Origin: Eutreptiella sp. 'Long Island Sound 2002'
Taxonomy: Eukaryota; Euglenozoa; Euglenophyceae; Eutreptiales; Eutreptiaceae
Assembly (NCBI GenBank): GCA_964036045.1
Contig: OZ038399.1
Coordinates: 23,797,544-23,861,543, forward strand
Length of the DNA stretch: 64,000 nucleotides
Reading direction: 5' to 3'
A model generated the notes under the pieces. It ran no database searches and was not told where the DNA came from. It saw only the letters and a program-made list of their open reading frames with translations. The translations under genes were made by a program, and so were the position numbers. Below are positions 42,756-52,784 of the stretch, in pieces. Each line of letters starts with the position of its first letter. Position 1 is the stretch's first letter.

Positions 42756-43994
42756 TCTGCTCAAATGAAGCCCTGGGTCAGGGGTATCTGGTGGGGGGGG
42801 GGGGGGGGTTCAGGAACCTCCGATCAGTTGGTTATGCGGCCCAAGTAGCCGGACTCACACACCGCCCCAAACGCATGCGCGGGCCGGACCCGGCTGCCCC
42901 CCTCCCCCCCCCCCGGGCCCACCACTCGTTCCCGAGGGTATTCGCGCACGGCCTCGGCACATCACAGAGCCCCGGTTCGGGCACACCTTCTTGCGATCAT
43001 CTTGACACAGGTCCTTCCCGCGCGCATACGGGATTCGATAGATGTCGAACGTGCACGCCCCGCCCGGCGGGAAGTGCGGTCGCACGGCCAAATCGTGTTT
43101 GCAGCGGTGCTGCTCCTGCCCTTTCACTCTGTGGAATGCGCGTATGTGTGCACACGCACGGGGTGTGTGTGTGTGCGGAAACACGCGGGCCACGCCGGAC
43201 TCGGGGGTCACCCACAATGTGTGCAATCGCCTGGACCGGAGCGAAGAGGACGCCTCTCAAGTATCCCCCCCCCCCCGTGTCCAGCGAACAATAAAGCCCC
43301 CATATAATACGGTCTGAACACCAAATGTCCGTGGGACAAGCCGTTCAGAGCGCGGGGCCGGGGTGCAAGTAGCAAACCAGTCCTGGTAGTCCTATAGTTG
43401 AGGCTTAGCAGGGCCTTGCATTCTGTTTGTACAATCTTTACAAGCATCACTGCAAGACACAGCACAACAGCCCCTCATTCCCCCAATCGGCTCCCCTAAA
43501 TCATGTCCCCCGAAACTCGGTATCTAATGAGGCACCAAAGTAATACGGCCCGCACACCAAGTGTTCGTTGGACAAGCCGTTCGCTGGGCACGGGGGGCGG
43601 GGGGAGTAACAGTGAGCGAGCGAACCGAGTGAGGAAGCCTCACGAGGGTGTACGTCTGCATACCTCTGCGGGGGGGGGGGGGGGGGGGGTAATGCAAATG
43701 GGGGTCATCTGCGCGTACATGGAGCACAGGTGTGCACATGTGGGCGGGTATGTGCATATCCGGCGCAGGGCAGCCTGCAGCTTGCGGCGCCGACATCCTG
43801 AACGGGCCGCTTTGTCGGCCTTGCACAGCCCCGCCGCTGTTTGGGACCGGCCTAATCCGTTTCGTAATGCGTTCGGCACGTCCAACGTTTGGAAGGAGCG
43901 GAGACTGGGGTGCGTGTGTGTGGGGGGGTGCAACCTATTTAAGATGAGCCACGCGATGGTGGAGGCGGAACCTTTGGTAGACGGACTTTGCTTC

Positions 43995-44300
43995 ACGCAG
44001 CCGCCTCCCAAGAGCTACTGGACTGCCACCACTCAAAGCACATAACTTCAAAATGGATTGGGAAGGAGAGGCAATGCAAGCGGGGGTGTGTACAATGCAC
44101 CAGTGAACATGCACCGTCCGAGCAAGAACCCGCTGCATATCAGCTTTGTGGTCTGGTGTCCGCATGCACACAGCACGGCACCAAGAGAGTGTTGCAGGTG
44201 ACCAAGCCGCTCAACTTCCGTGTGGAGGTAAAACGACACCAATGCACTACAGGCATGGCCGTAAAGAACTTTCAGTTGCTTACCGGCTGAGAGAGACGCC
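43995..44300 (+). repeat. Dispersed element segment with a Cys-rich coding remnant
   Basis: 'agagctactggactgcca' to 'ggattgggaaggag' matches 60295-60385 and (inverted) 24424-24510. Downstream, a frame reads KERQCKRGCVQCTSEHAP and then AYQLCGLVSACTQHG, a Cys-spacing like the C-terminal cysteine-rich domain of some DNA transposases. Probably a transposon remnant. Confidence 0.35.
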
Positions 44301-44417
44301 TGGGGGCCGAGACCTAATTGAGGTGAGCCGGACCAAAATGTAGGCGGAACCTTTGGTAGACACCCCTGCCTTCTTGGGGGATCTGCAACGCTTTGGAGCA
44401 AGGAACGAAATCAGAAG

Positions 44418-44650
44418 TGGCCCACAAGTGGGCGGATTGGCTACATAACCCCTGCCACTTTGGGGATCCCACATGCTTCAAAGTGGGGGGGGGGGGGGTC
44501 AGAGGTGGCCCACAGGTGGGCAGATTGGCGAGATAACCCCTACAGCCTTGGCGGGTCCCGGATGGTTGAGGGCGAGGAACAAAATCAGAAGTGGCCCACA
44601 AGTGGGCGGATTGGCCACATAACCCCTACTATTTAGGAGGTCTTACCCTG
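44418..44650 (+). repeat. Three tandem copies of hairpin + 19-bp motif
   Basis: 'ggcccacaagtgggc' followed about 8 bp later by GGCTACATAACCCCTGCC (44438-44456), then variants at 44505-44543 and 44592-44630. 'GGCCCACAAGTGGGC' is itself a near-perfect short inverted repeat. The same composite occurs at 24347-24383. Confidence 0.75.
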
Positions 44651-45599
44651 TGTAACACAGCCACATCCCCAGAGCTACTGGACCGCACACTGGGGGTTGG
44701 GTTGGGCGGGGTCCACACAGGCTGCAGCTGGGGAATGCTGCGTTGTACCTGCGTGGGGCCCTGGCTGCCAACTGTCCATGTGGGACAACGTGAACGCTGA
44801 AGCATCTCACTGTCACGGGGGGGCAGGGACAGGGGGGCTGCCAATCTGGAGTTGGGTTGCGGGTGTGGCAAAGAGCAGCCAGACGTATGCCACCCCCCCC
44901 CGCCCCCGTACGGAGACGTGTGGTGTGCAGGTCACAGAGGGTAAGCACACGTCAGCACAGCAAAAGCCTCGTCAGTGGTACCATAGGCGCCTGTCGGCTC
45001 GAAAAAAAAACTATGAAAAAGCGCTTAACTATTTGATATATAAAACCTTGCCTTCAAATTTCGAAAAGACTACAGTGTTCTCCAATGTTTGTTTCTTTGC
45101 TTGGGATTGAAACCTTCTGCTGTTTTGCATCCAAACATTTAGAAACATCAAAAACAGCAGGCATCCATACACACACAGCGCGCGTCCAAAACAATGAAAC
45201 TTCACTGTGTATGTTCCCAGAAAGCCCCCCCCCCCCTCGCGGGATGAATGCCAGGCGGCTGATACCTGATACCTCACAGAGAGAGATGCAGTAGGAACAC
45301 CACCAGAAAGCTCATCAGTGGTACATGTTCCATAGGCGCCGTTTCTCGTGGGGGACGGCATAGGAATGCGGACATAAGACCATCCGCCCTGATGTGCTGC
45401 AGCACAGGTAAGTGGACATCTCCGCGTGCTGTGGCCGTGACCCCTACATCTACTGCACGCATATGCACACATACCCTACACCCCCCCCCCCAGCGCATCA
45501 ATCTCATGTCCATTCCACCCTCCAGACCCTGCAGGATCGCAACCACCCCAGAACCAAAGCGAACTGCCTCCTCCGCCAAGAATTGCGGTATGAATCGGG

Positions 45600-46570
45600 A
45601 TGGTCCTGTCGACAACGCTGCAGCTGGTGGCACTGTTTGACCGTTGTCCATGCAACTCCGCCCAACGCTCCCAGTATGGCGTGTCCCCGTACCTTGTCCC
45701 AAATTTACCTTGGGACATGGTTTTGGGGCACCCATGGGGTTACGAACATTGTGTGAGCCATTTTGCCCGTTTCAATTGTTTGTACTCTCACCATCCAGTG
45801 CACCCCCGTTTTTGGATTGAGGACTTCCGTGAGGCTCCACAAACCGGCAAACCATTTTTGGTGAAACCCATTCATGGTAAGGTGTCACGTCAGTCCGTGT
45901 GGGGCCTAACCGTTCCAGTCATTGGGTCGGTCACTCCTACGCACCCTGCCCCGGCCATTGTGGTTACGCCCCCTGGTGGCGAACCGCCTAACCGTGTTGA
46001 GGCCGAGAAACACATATCCTATGCCTTGACCGCTTCCTCCGTGGCCCCCGTACAGGACCGGGCTTGTGCTTTGGACCTCGTTGAATTTGCTCCCGAAGCC
46101 CTTGCCCGTGATGTTCTACCTACGCGGCGTAATGGGTCCATGTGGACCCAGTCTGACTATGGCCTCACGCCATATTGGGCCGCACGTGTCAAAAAACAAT
46201 TTGGCAAAAACCCCGACGTGGACGCCTTCAATAGGGTCGCGGGTATGGCCCAGGCTACCCGTTGGGTTTCGCCGCTTGAAGATTTCTTTTCCACTCCCGC
46301 GGACCCCTCCAAATTGTATTGGATGTGCCCTCCCTATCATCGGTTTTCCGATTGTGTTCGGAAAATTCGGCAAGAAAAACTACGAGCCATCGTCGTAGGG
46401 CCGAAGTGGACACATAGGGAGTGGTGGAAACCCCTTATGGAAATTGCTTTGCAAGGGTACCACCTTCCTGGGCCAGAGACTAAAGCCTGTCTCTATCAGA
46501 AGGACCACCTCACGCCCCTTCCTCAACGGGGTTGGTCCACGGTGGCGCTATACTACTGTTCCCCACACTT
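45600..46570 (+). pseudogene. Decayed retroelement polyprotein (retropepsin-like end + D-domain of Ty3/DIRS-type elements)
   Basis: The frame from 45600 contains LPWDMVLGHPWG, which resembles the DxxLGxxWL end of a retroviral-type aspartic protease. Further on, PDVDAFN, RWVSPLEDFF, LYWMCPPYHRFSDCVRK and IVVGPKWTHREWWKPL follow the pattern (D.F...N....W.PP......V......A..V.P.W....W) found near RNase H/integrase in many algal and animal Ty3- and DIRS-like elements. After about 46560 the frame loses sense, consistent with a frameshift. No RT, integrase or terminal repeat is seen nearby. Confidence 0.5.
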
Positions 46571-46869
46571 GCTGTCCACGATGACCCCAACGAACCCTGG
46601 GGCACACGGATCGGGGCACACCCATCGAACAGGATTTTCCGGGCACAAGCCATGGAACGGAAGGCGATGCCCACTGCCAGGTCGTCACGGGTCCGCAAGC
46701 GGAGGGCCGAGGACTCGCACAAGCGCTTGGCAATGCACCCCGCCAGTGGGCCTATGCGCGTGGAGGCGTTCACCCAACAATCGTCCGCGTCGGGCTCTGC
46801 CTCCAGCTTATCCTGCAGAAGGTTCAGGTAATGACAGTGCGCTGTGGTACTGTGGGATGCATCCATCTC

Positions 46870-47592
46870 CCATTGGGGGAATGTTTGCCCGGCGCGCACT
46901 CGGCGCGCGCCCGACGCGCTACCTTTCTATTAACTATCCTGACTTCAGCCCGAGATTTACCCTCTGATGGAGAAGGCCCCCCAAATAGACCATGATGGAC
47001 TGCGCACCTTCCCTACAAAGCATGTTGCATAATTAGACAACAGCTGTGAATTCAACAACTCCAAATGTCATTTGTATTGTACTTAACAAACGGTACTTTG
47101 CCTTTACCTTTGCCATAGATTTCGCTGTCGTAATGAGTCCCCAAGCCGCTAGCGGTTTGGACGGCGTTTCTGCCTCATGTCACAAGAACGAAGCGCAAAC
47201 TCAGTATTCGCTACATCACCCCTGCCTTCTCGGGGTCCCCATGGTGGGGAGAAATCAATATGGCTACATTACCCCTGCTTTCTTGGGGTCCCCATGGTGG
47301 GGAGAAATCAACCTAGTAAGGAGTGGATGTGGTGGAAACGAGCAAAAAATGGAAGGAAATTGGTGAAACTGGGTGAGAATCCAAATATACCATATCCCAA
47401 ATGTGAAAGAAGCATCAAAATACCCGTTGTCAAACAACATTAATGCCCATAGTATCACAAAGTATGGGGTTCTAGGATGGCTAGACGTCCAAATAGTTGC
47501 ACTGCGCGCGCACTGCGCTTAGTGCACCCCCTAAAAGGTCACCGGCGGGGCATGGGTCAAAAAAGATGCCCGGCGCGCTAACGCTCCCCCGT
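46870..47592 (-). mobile_element. Non-autonomous relative of the 48.2-kb Harbinger-like element
   Basis: 46870-47098 is about 80-85% identical to 48165-48355 (gcccggcgcgc, 'tattaactatcc.gacttcagcc', 'ccttccctacaaagca.gttgcata'). Its other end (47550-47592, 'gggtcaaaaaagatgcccgg') matches 48788-48830. The interior instead holds two copies of the 19-bp motif, 53 bp apart, and no transposase. This looks like an internally replaced, miniature derivative. Confidence 0.65.
47208..47310 (+). repeat. Two tandem 53-bp units with the 19-bp motif
   Basis: 'tcgctacatcacccctgcct' and 'tggctacattacccctgctt', each followed by 'tcggggtccccatggtgggg'-type sequence and 'agaaatcaa'. Confidence 0.85.
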
Positions 47593-48164
47593 TATCATCA
47601 CTCGACCGATTTTAGGACCAATGCCCAGGGCAAGACCTTCAGCCGAGGATGACCCTGAGGCAAAGCTCTCTTTTTCTGACGTGGGTGGGTGGGTCAGCCG
47701 AGGCTGGCCAGGGCCCCAAACATCCCCCCCCCCCCTGAGGGGTCACTAAGCAATGGCCTGGCCCAGGTCATGTGGAGTGTGGGTTTGTGAAACATGGCCT
47801 TTCTTTCGAGGCTTGTGCACGAGATACGTTGCGATAGGGGGGCAGTGAACAGTGCCCGCTGCAGGGCTCAGCAGCCGAAGAAAGACGCGCTTTGCAGATC
47901 GTAAACCACTGACTGCCGGGTTTGTTTTTCGTCCGCCTTTTGCGACCGGATGCTTCCGCAATGGCCTGTGTGCTTGAATGAGCAATGTGTTGATTGATCC
48001 CGCGAGCGAGTGCAGGTCCGTTGTGAGCAGTCAAGTTATGCGCAGATTGTGAAGTCTGAGTTCCAGCTTCTGGTCGAATCTCCGGGGGAAACGAAATTTA
48101 TTAAAGGGGCCGGAACTGTGAGGCCGATTTTCGGTACAACAGCTTTTTTTCGGCCTCTGGAGGA

Positions 48165-48830
48165 ATGTTTGCCCGGCGCGCTACTTTTCTATTAACTATC
48201 CCGACTTCAGCCCCAGATTTACCCTCTCATGGAGAAGCCCCCCAAGTAGACCACGTTGCACTGCACACCTTCCCTACAAAGCACGTTGCATAATAAAGCA
48301 ATATCAGTGAATGCAGAAACTCCAACTGTCATCTGTATTGCACTTAACAAACAACATTGGTCCTACAAGTGTGGGTGTCAATACATTCAGTACAATAGTG
48401 CTCCTTACACACATCACAAACTGCGAAGGTGGAGCGCTTCTGGCAACACAACACACACACTTCTGCCTCATCTTCTGCCTCATCTTGCGTGCCACAACCG
48501 AGCAAACAGCTGCTCAATGCGTGCCCTATACCACCCGTGCACGTCATCGTAACATTGTTGGCGGGCTGTCAAAGTGCCATTCTTTCTTCCAATGAGAGGC
48601 ACAATGACATGAATCCGGCCTTTAGAAGCACCATCATGGCCCCCAACTTCGAAATCAAAGAAATCACCTCGGGTACGAGAAGGTCCATACCCATCCCAAA
48701 TCAAAACATCTGCTGATGTCCCGGGGGCTAAGGCGCAAATCCATATAATGTTGCCCAACATATCAACAGCAACAGTCCACCGGTAGGGCACGGGTCACAA
48801 AAGATGCCCGGCGCGCCCGGCTAACGTTCC
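48165..48830 (-). mobile_element. Truncated Harbinger/PIF-like DNA transposon
   Basis: Minus-strand element of about 665 bp bounded by 'gcccggcgcgc'-type ends that also bound the 46.9-kb relative. It encodes the C-terminal part of a DDE transposase (48480-48791) and a Cys-rich extension (about 48350-48480) in a shifted frame. The 5' half of the transposase is missing, so this copy is not autonomous. Confidence 0.65.
48480..48791 (-). pseudogene. DDE_Tnp_4 (HARBI1-like) transposase, C-terminal fragment
   Basis: Read on the minus strand: VDMLGNIIWICALAPGTSAD, LIWDGYGP, then GKNGTLTARQQCYDD and YRARIEQLFARLWHAR. This follows the HARBI1/PIF pattern with PG..D..I, LT..Q..YN and R.R.E..FARLK, the last Glu being the third catalytic residue. 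The first catalytic Asp region is absent. The frame stops after WHAR. In the next frame CVLCCQKRSTF..CDVCKEHYCTECIDTHTC has zinc-finger-like spacing, implying a frameshift just before a Cys-rich tail. Confidence 0.65.
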
Positions 48831-49375
48831 CGCTCTGACCCCCCCCCCCCCCCCGCCCCCCCCCGGGGCGTAGGGTGTCCACCAAACTAAGCAATAGCCG
48901 GATCTGGGCCGCATGCCTCCCATTTGGAAGGGCACCCGTATGCCCCTTGAACTTTGGCCGCAAGCCCCTCATGGGCGCCACACGCAGCACAGGTCCCGAG
49001 GGTGGCAGCGTTATGCGGATGCAGTGGTTTACGAGGGCTGAAGACCACGGTACTTCGGCTGTCGGGATTGCAAGAAGCGAAAGAAGAGTCGGGCATAACA
49101 AGTGTGAGGGGCCGATGGAACAGACGGACCTCCTGAGCGTCGGCAACGAAGATAGCGAATTCAGTACTGTTGAGGTCATTCTCCGCTCGACAGGCCCTGT
49201 GACAGGCAGCACGCGTGCAAATTACGGTTGCGGAGTGGTCTCAGGAGTCGCTCTCCTTCAACACCATAGACCACAGTGGCTGGCAGACCGTCTAGAACAT
49301 CGCAGAGCATCTACCAAGCCTCCAATGACCCTTTGTCCCTGGAGGGGAAAGGCGGAGGGGGTACGGGGGGGGGGG

Positions 49376-49592
49376 TCGGCACAAGGCCTCGGTATCAGGT
49401 TGTTTGCCTTTGGCGGCGCCTATTGGCCTCTCGCCGCTGCTCATTCTGACCCTCCGTGGGTCCGAACGTGTTTTGGTTGTGTCAACGGAGCCCCCGGATG
49501 ACGTGTCCTGTTTGACTACTCCGGGGGTCAGCTGTCCCGGAGACGGGCTGTTGCCCGTGCCGTTGACCAGGGGCATCCAGATGCACACTCCG
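49376..49592. repeat. Dispersed repeat, inverted copy of 15138-15350
   Basis: Plus strand carries the frame [15 protein letters not shown]...VLVVSTEP, also conserved in the 15-kb copy. Confidence 0.85.
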
Positions 49593-49685
49593 AGTCCATG
49601 CGGGGGTTTGCTGGCTCCACGGCCAACTCCACGGGGGGGGGGGGGGGGGCAGAGGGTGGGAGGGGACGCCTGCCACCTGCCACAG

Positions 49686-49867
49686 AAAAACATGAAAGCC
49701 TCATGCGCTGTCATTCGGAAGTCTATCTCGACCTGCTCATCGCGCAGATCAAATGTCGGACGAACAGTGGCGGTCTTGCAACCGGCGCATTCGTTCAGGG
49801 AAAAGAGAGCACAATGGGCAAAGTGCAGGAAATGCCAGCATATCTCGGGTCAAATATTAAGTCGTGA
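49686..49867 (+). CDS. Possible terminal exon, unknown protein
   Basis: After the good acceptor cctgccacctgccacag, a frame of 60 codons reads SEVYLDLLIAQIKCRTNSGG and GAFVQGKESTMGKVQEM before TGA. Composition is protein-like. An upstream partner may lie in the plus frame 48875-49330, but no donor/phase pair was confirmed. No family recognised. Confidence 0.25.
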
Positions 49868-50066
49868 TTAGGATTTGCCCTCTAGCCCCAAACTGAACCC
49901 CAATCCGAACGCTAATCTTTAGTGATTATCGGAACGTTTTAGTGTGGACCTGAGGTGCTTACCCCCTGAGGAGCCCCACCCCACCGCTGCTGCCGAGATG
50001 CTCTTGTCCCAGCCCAGTCGCAGTGGGTTCCCGGATCGTATTCATTTTTGGGGACCTCGGCGTCTC

Positions 50067-50256
50067 TTATACAAATGTGTGTGGGGGCGGTATGACAAAT
50101 AGCCCCAACCGCACAGCGCACTCTTCTTCCCACAACAACCGCCCCATAAAGTTAAGTGTGTCATGGCGATTTGGACTTGGTTCGTACTTGAAGCGGGCGT
50201 ACATCACGTTGTCACGCAGCGGCAGGACTCGGCGCAGCAGCAAAGCATCAGGACGC
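50067..50256 (-). CDS. SpoVS gene 2, probable terminal exon
   Basis: Open minus frame ending TAA at 50067-50069: NVMYARFKYEPSPNRHDTL, then NFMGRLLWEEECAVRLGLF. The first part fits the final SpoVS beta strand (TAIKLIVEP-like). The proposed acceptor (caag at 50257-50260) gives the right phase but lies after a G run and is weak. Confidence 0.45.
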
Positions 50257-51343
50257 CTTGCCCCCCCCTAACCGCCTCTGCAACCACCCCTTTTGGGCTT
50301 GGGTCCAGGTTTAGATTTGGGCAACGTGAAGTTCTTGGGAATGAAGTTCCTCTGCATCAAGTCTCTTCTGAAATACAGTTCATCTCCAAAGACATGGGGC
50401 ACACCCCATACACAGGGCGCTGCTTTGGCTAACAGAATATCTACACTTGATTTGGGACCAATTTACAGTCCGGTCCTAAATCAACACGTTCCAGACACCA
50501 TGTGTATCTTGCTTGGACAAGGGGGCACGCCATCTATACACAGTGCTTGGCCCCCTGAGCAGCCCTACCATGTGATCAGGTGTGATCATGTGTGATTATT
50601 GTGTGATCAGGTGTGATTATGTGTGATCATGTGGGATTATTTGTGATCAGGTGTGATCAGGTGTGATCAGGTGTGATCATGTGCGATCAGGGATGATCAG
50701 GTGTGATCAGGTGTGATCAGGTATGATTATGTGTGATCCGGTGTCAGGATGGCCCTCACCCAACAGTGCACCTGGGCATGAACTGTATCGTCTTCTCCTC
50801 CTGACGCATAAACTTATGGGCGACGGCAATGCCTTTCAGTGCCTGGTTCACGGCTGCGGGGCCGATGGCGGTCAGCACACAGGTCTTGCCGTCCCTCAGC
50901 ACCCCGCAGACACAGCCTGCCACGGACCTGCGGGGGAAAGCAAGGGAATAGAGGATTTCTGGACACGCGGAAGGGGGAAACAGGGGGTAGAGTCACTGAC
51001 AGGCTGGTTCACCAACCCAGACGACTTGGCATCTGCCCAGCAGCAACCGTGAGACTCGGCGACAAAAAGGGTACGCTCTCAGCCCTGCACGCGTGGCTCC
51101 AGAGTAGCCAGCTGACTGACGCCGAGAGTGAAGCCATCCAAACTCTCCTTCAGACCCCCAAAGCCGAGGGTTCACTTGACACATTCATTTGTCACCAAAC
51201 TTGAAAACACGGCCACCCGTGCACTCCCTGTACTTTTGCTGCCATCATGCTTCGTCTTCGGATGGGGATTGTGTGCGTTGTCCCATGCTGACCTCCTCCC
51301 ATCAATGTGGCGGCCCCAATGTGCCTCCTCTGTGCCACACACA

Positions 51344-51384
<41 letters not shown>

Positions 51385-52461
51385 GCGCACACGCACTGGT
51401 GCACCTACACGCAGGGAAGAGACAGTGACACTTCCAGTATGGGACCAAAATCACCGGCAAATCTTTTTACGCAATGAGGCCGCAACACAGCAGTACTGAT
51501 TCCTACCCGTTGACGTGAAAGCCTGGGTGGGTTGGCGTCATCCTGGGCGGGTGGAGAATTGCACCAAGGGGGGGGGGGAGGGTCGCATGAGCCCCCCGGA
51601 CCCCCCGGGGGCGGGGGGTGGAAAACGCGCTTCTCTGTCACGGGCCTTGATTTTGGCCTTTTTTTGGCGAACATGTTTTGCATTTTGATTCATCCGACGG
51701 GGGGGCAAATGACCACTGTTCTGATTTCCTTCGACGCGCTGATTTCAAAAATGCCACTTGCAGTTTTTTCTTGGTTTTGGCCCCCATGTCAGTCCCGTGC
51801 GGATCGCCTGCTCCTGTAATGGCCTGACAGAAAAGCCCCCCCGCCCCCCCGCGCCTGCACTGACCTGTCATATTCGCTCCATGGTACAGAGACCCCGATA
51901 CGGCATGGGTTATGTGGCCCACCCATACCTCCCTCACTCGGGGACCCGAGACGGAAACTGTTGCGGACCGCCGATGCCTCTCTGGACTGGTGTGTACGCA
52001 TGTGTATGCAAGAGGCCTTTCCACCGAATGAACTGGTGAACCAAAAGTCAACGAACTATAAAAACTTGAGCTTTTGTGGATGTTCAAATATTGCACGGCC
52101 CCAAAAGTGTATTCGTACTGCGCCCCCCATCCCCGCCTCTCCTCGAGTCTATTTGCCCCACCCCCTTACCGTACTGCTCTGATTCGTGACGAGTCAGCAA
52201 CACGTCCAATGGAGCACCCCATCCGGGCCTATTGATCCGCAAACGGTACGAACCATCCCTCAAATCGGATTTCCTGTTCTGCCGAGCGGCGTCCACGAGA
52301 CCGAGCAGCATGAGCAACAACGCGCCCTCAACCTGCAGCACCTCATGTGGACTCTGAACAGCCTTGCCGGGGTGCAGCATCCGCTGCCCGAATAGTGAGT
52401 GGACTAGCTCTGGGAACTTGTTGTCCCTCTTGACCCGGAACCTCAACATGGCATGGGCCAT
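50067..52461 (-). CDS. SpoVS-domain (Alba superfamily) gene 2, partly resolved
   Basis: Three coding exons are recognised on the minus strand. 52461-52170 begins ATG, ends at a textbook donor (TACG|GTAAGG), and encodes MAHAMLRFRVKRDNKFPEL... with an Alba-like strand-helix layout. 50927-50772 is the SpoVS core: SVAGCVCGVLRDGKTCVL then AIGPAAVNQALKGIAVAHKF. About 50256-50067 reads LPLRDNVMYARFKYEPSPN, matching the last SpoVS strand, and ends TAA. Phases show at least one missing exon between the first two; a frame near 51.7 kb (GIFEISASKEIR) could supply the first strand. SpoVS proteins are small Alba-fold proteins, predicted to bind nucleic acid. Role here unknown. Confidence 0.6.
50571..50742. 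repeat. 10-bp minisatellite GTGTGATCAG, ~17 copies
   Basis: Decamers based on GTGTGATCAG/GTGTGATCAT run from 50571 to about 50742. Each carries the palindrome TGATCA. The array lies in the intron directly downstream (minus strand) of the SpoVS core exon, 30 bp past its donor. Confidence 0.95.
50772..50927 (-). CDS. SpoVS core exon, gene 2
   Basis: Acceptor ctttcccccgcag|G and donor CCCAG|GTGCAC. The exon enters and leaves in phase 2. It encodes SVAGCVCGVLRDGK, VLTAIGPAAVNQALKGIAVA and HKFMRQEEKTIQFMP. This is the SpoVS hallmark (SVAG.......R, GP.AVNQA.K..A.A). The family match is strong by eye. Confidence 0.82.
51336..51383. repeat. (CA)n microsatellite
   Basis: About 48 bp of CA with one interruption, inside the SpoVS gene 2 locus. 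Confidence 0.95.
52170..52461 (-). CDS. SpoVS gene 2, probable first coding exon (Alba-like)
   Basis: ATG at 52461; an alternative acceptor (ttgaggtatag) lies just upstream, so the exon could also be internal. Encodes 97 residues: LRFRVKRDNKFPELVHSLF, HEVLQVEGALLLMLLGLVDAAR, then GSYRLRINRPGWGAPLDVLL. The order strand-helix-strand-helix-two strands resembles an Alba fold, but sequence similarity is weak. Donor G|GTAAGG. Confidence 0.55.
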
Positions 52462-52584
52462 GTCGTCCCTCTATACCTCAATGCTTTCGAAGGGTTACGC
52501 AGCCAATGCATACCCCCACACTTTGGGAACCCCGACATGGCAGGGGTTATGCATTGAACGCCCAGGCTGCGGGACTCCAGGGGG

Positions 52585-52784
52585 GGGGGCACATCCAGCA
52601 CAGCCCCAACACACCAACTACTGGGCTCCGCGACCGCGGAAACGATACCAGCAGGAGCACCGGCCGCAGCGGCCGACAGAACGCAGCGACCCGACGCAAC
52701 ATGCGAAGGGAAGAACGGGTGACTGTCCAGGGCCCCGTAAAGAAACAACAACCCGACGGAGTGTCACACAGGGGGGGCCCGATC
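52585..52784. repeat. Dispersed repeat, inverted copy at 58254-58455
   Basis: About 200 bp matches the reverse complement of 58254-58455 at more than 90% (for example 'gaacgggtgactgtccaggg' against its complement). It sits between the two SpoVS genes; its partner is in intron 2 of gene 1. Frames stay open on both strands. Confidence 0.85.

Larger units (their letters stand above)
40945..43260. other. Region with coding-like frames on both strands (one or two possible genes)
   Basis: Plus: ATG 40974 opens MVIPYAAVGKMLPVTARKY and runs to a consensus donor GTGAGT near 41103. Minus: about 41030-40925 reads EEMYFLAVTGSILPTAAYG. 43128 down to about 43000, after acceptor attccacag, reads HDLAVRPHFPPGGACTFDIY and then RIPYARGKDLCQDDRKK before GTGTGC. 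High GC opens all frames, so I cannot choose a strand. A 29-bp duplication (acatgcgactctcctccc..) lies at about 40919-40977. Confidence 0.3.

Noticed and set aside
50571-50742. CRISPR array
   Set aside because: Units are contiguous 10-mers without unique spacers, and the genome is eukaryotic.
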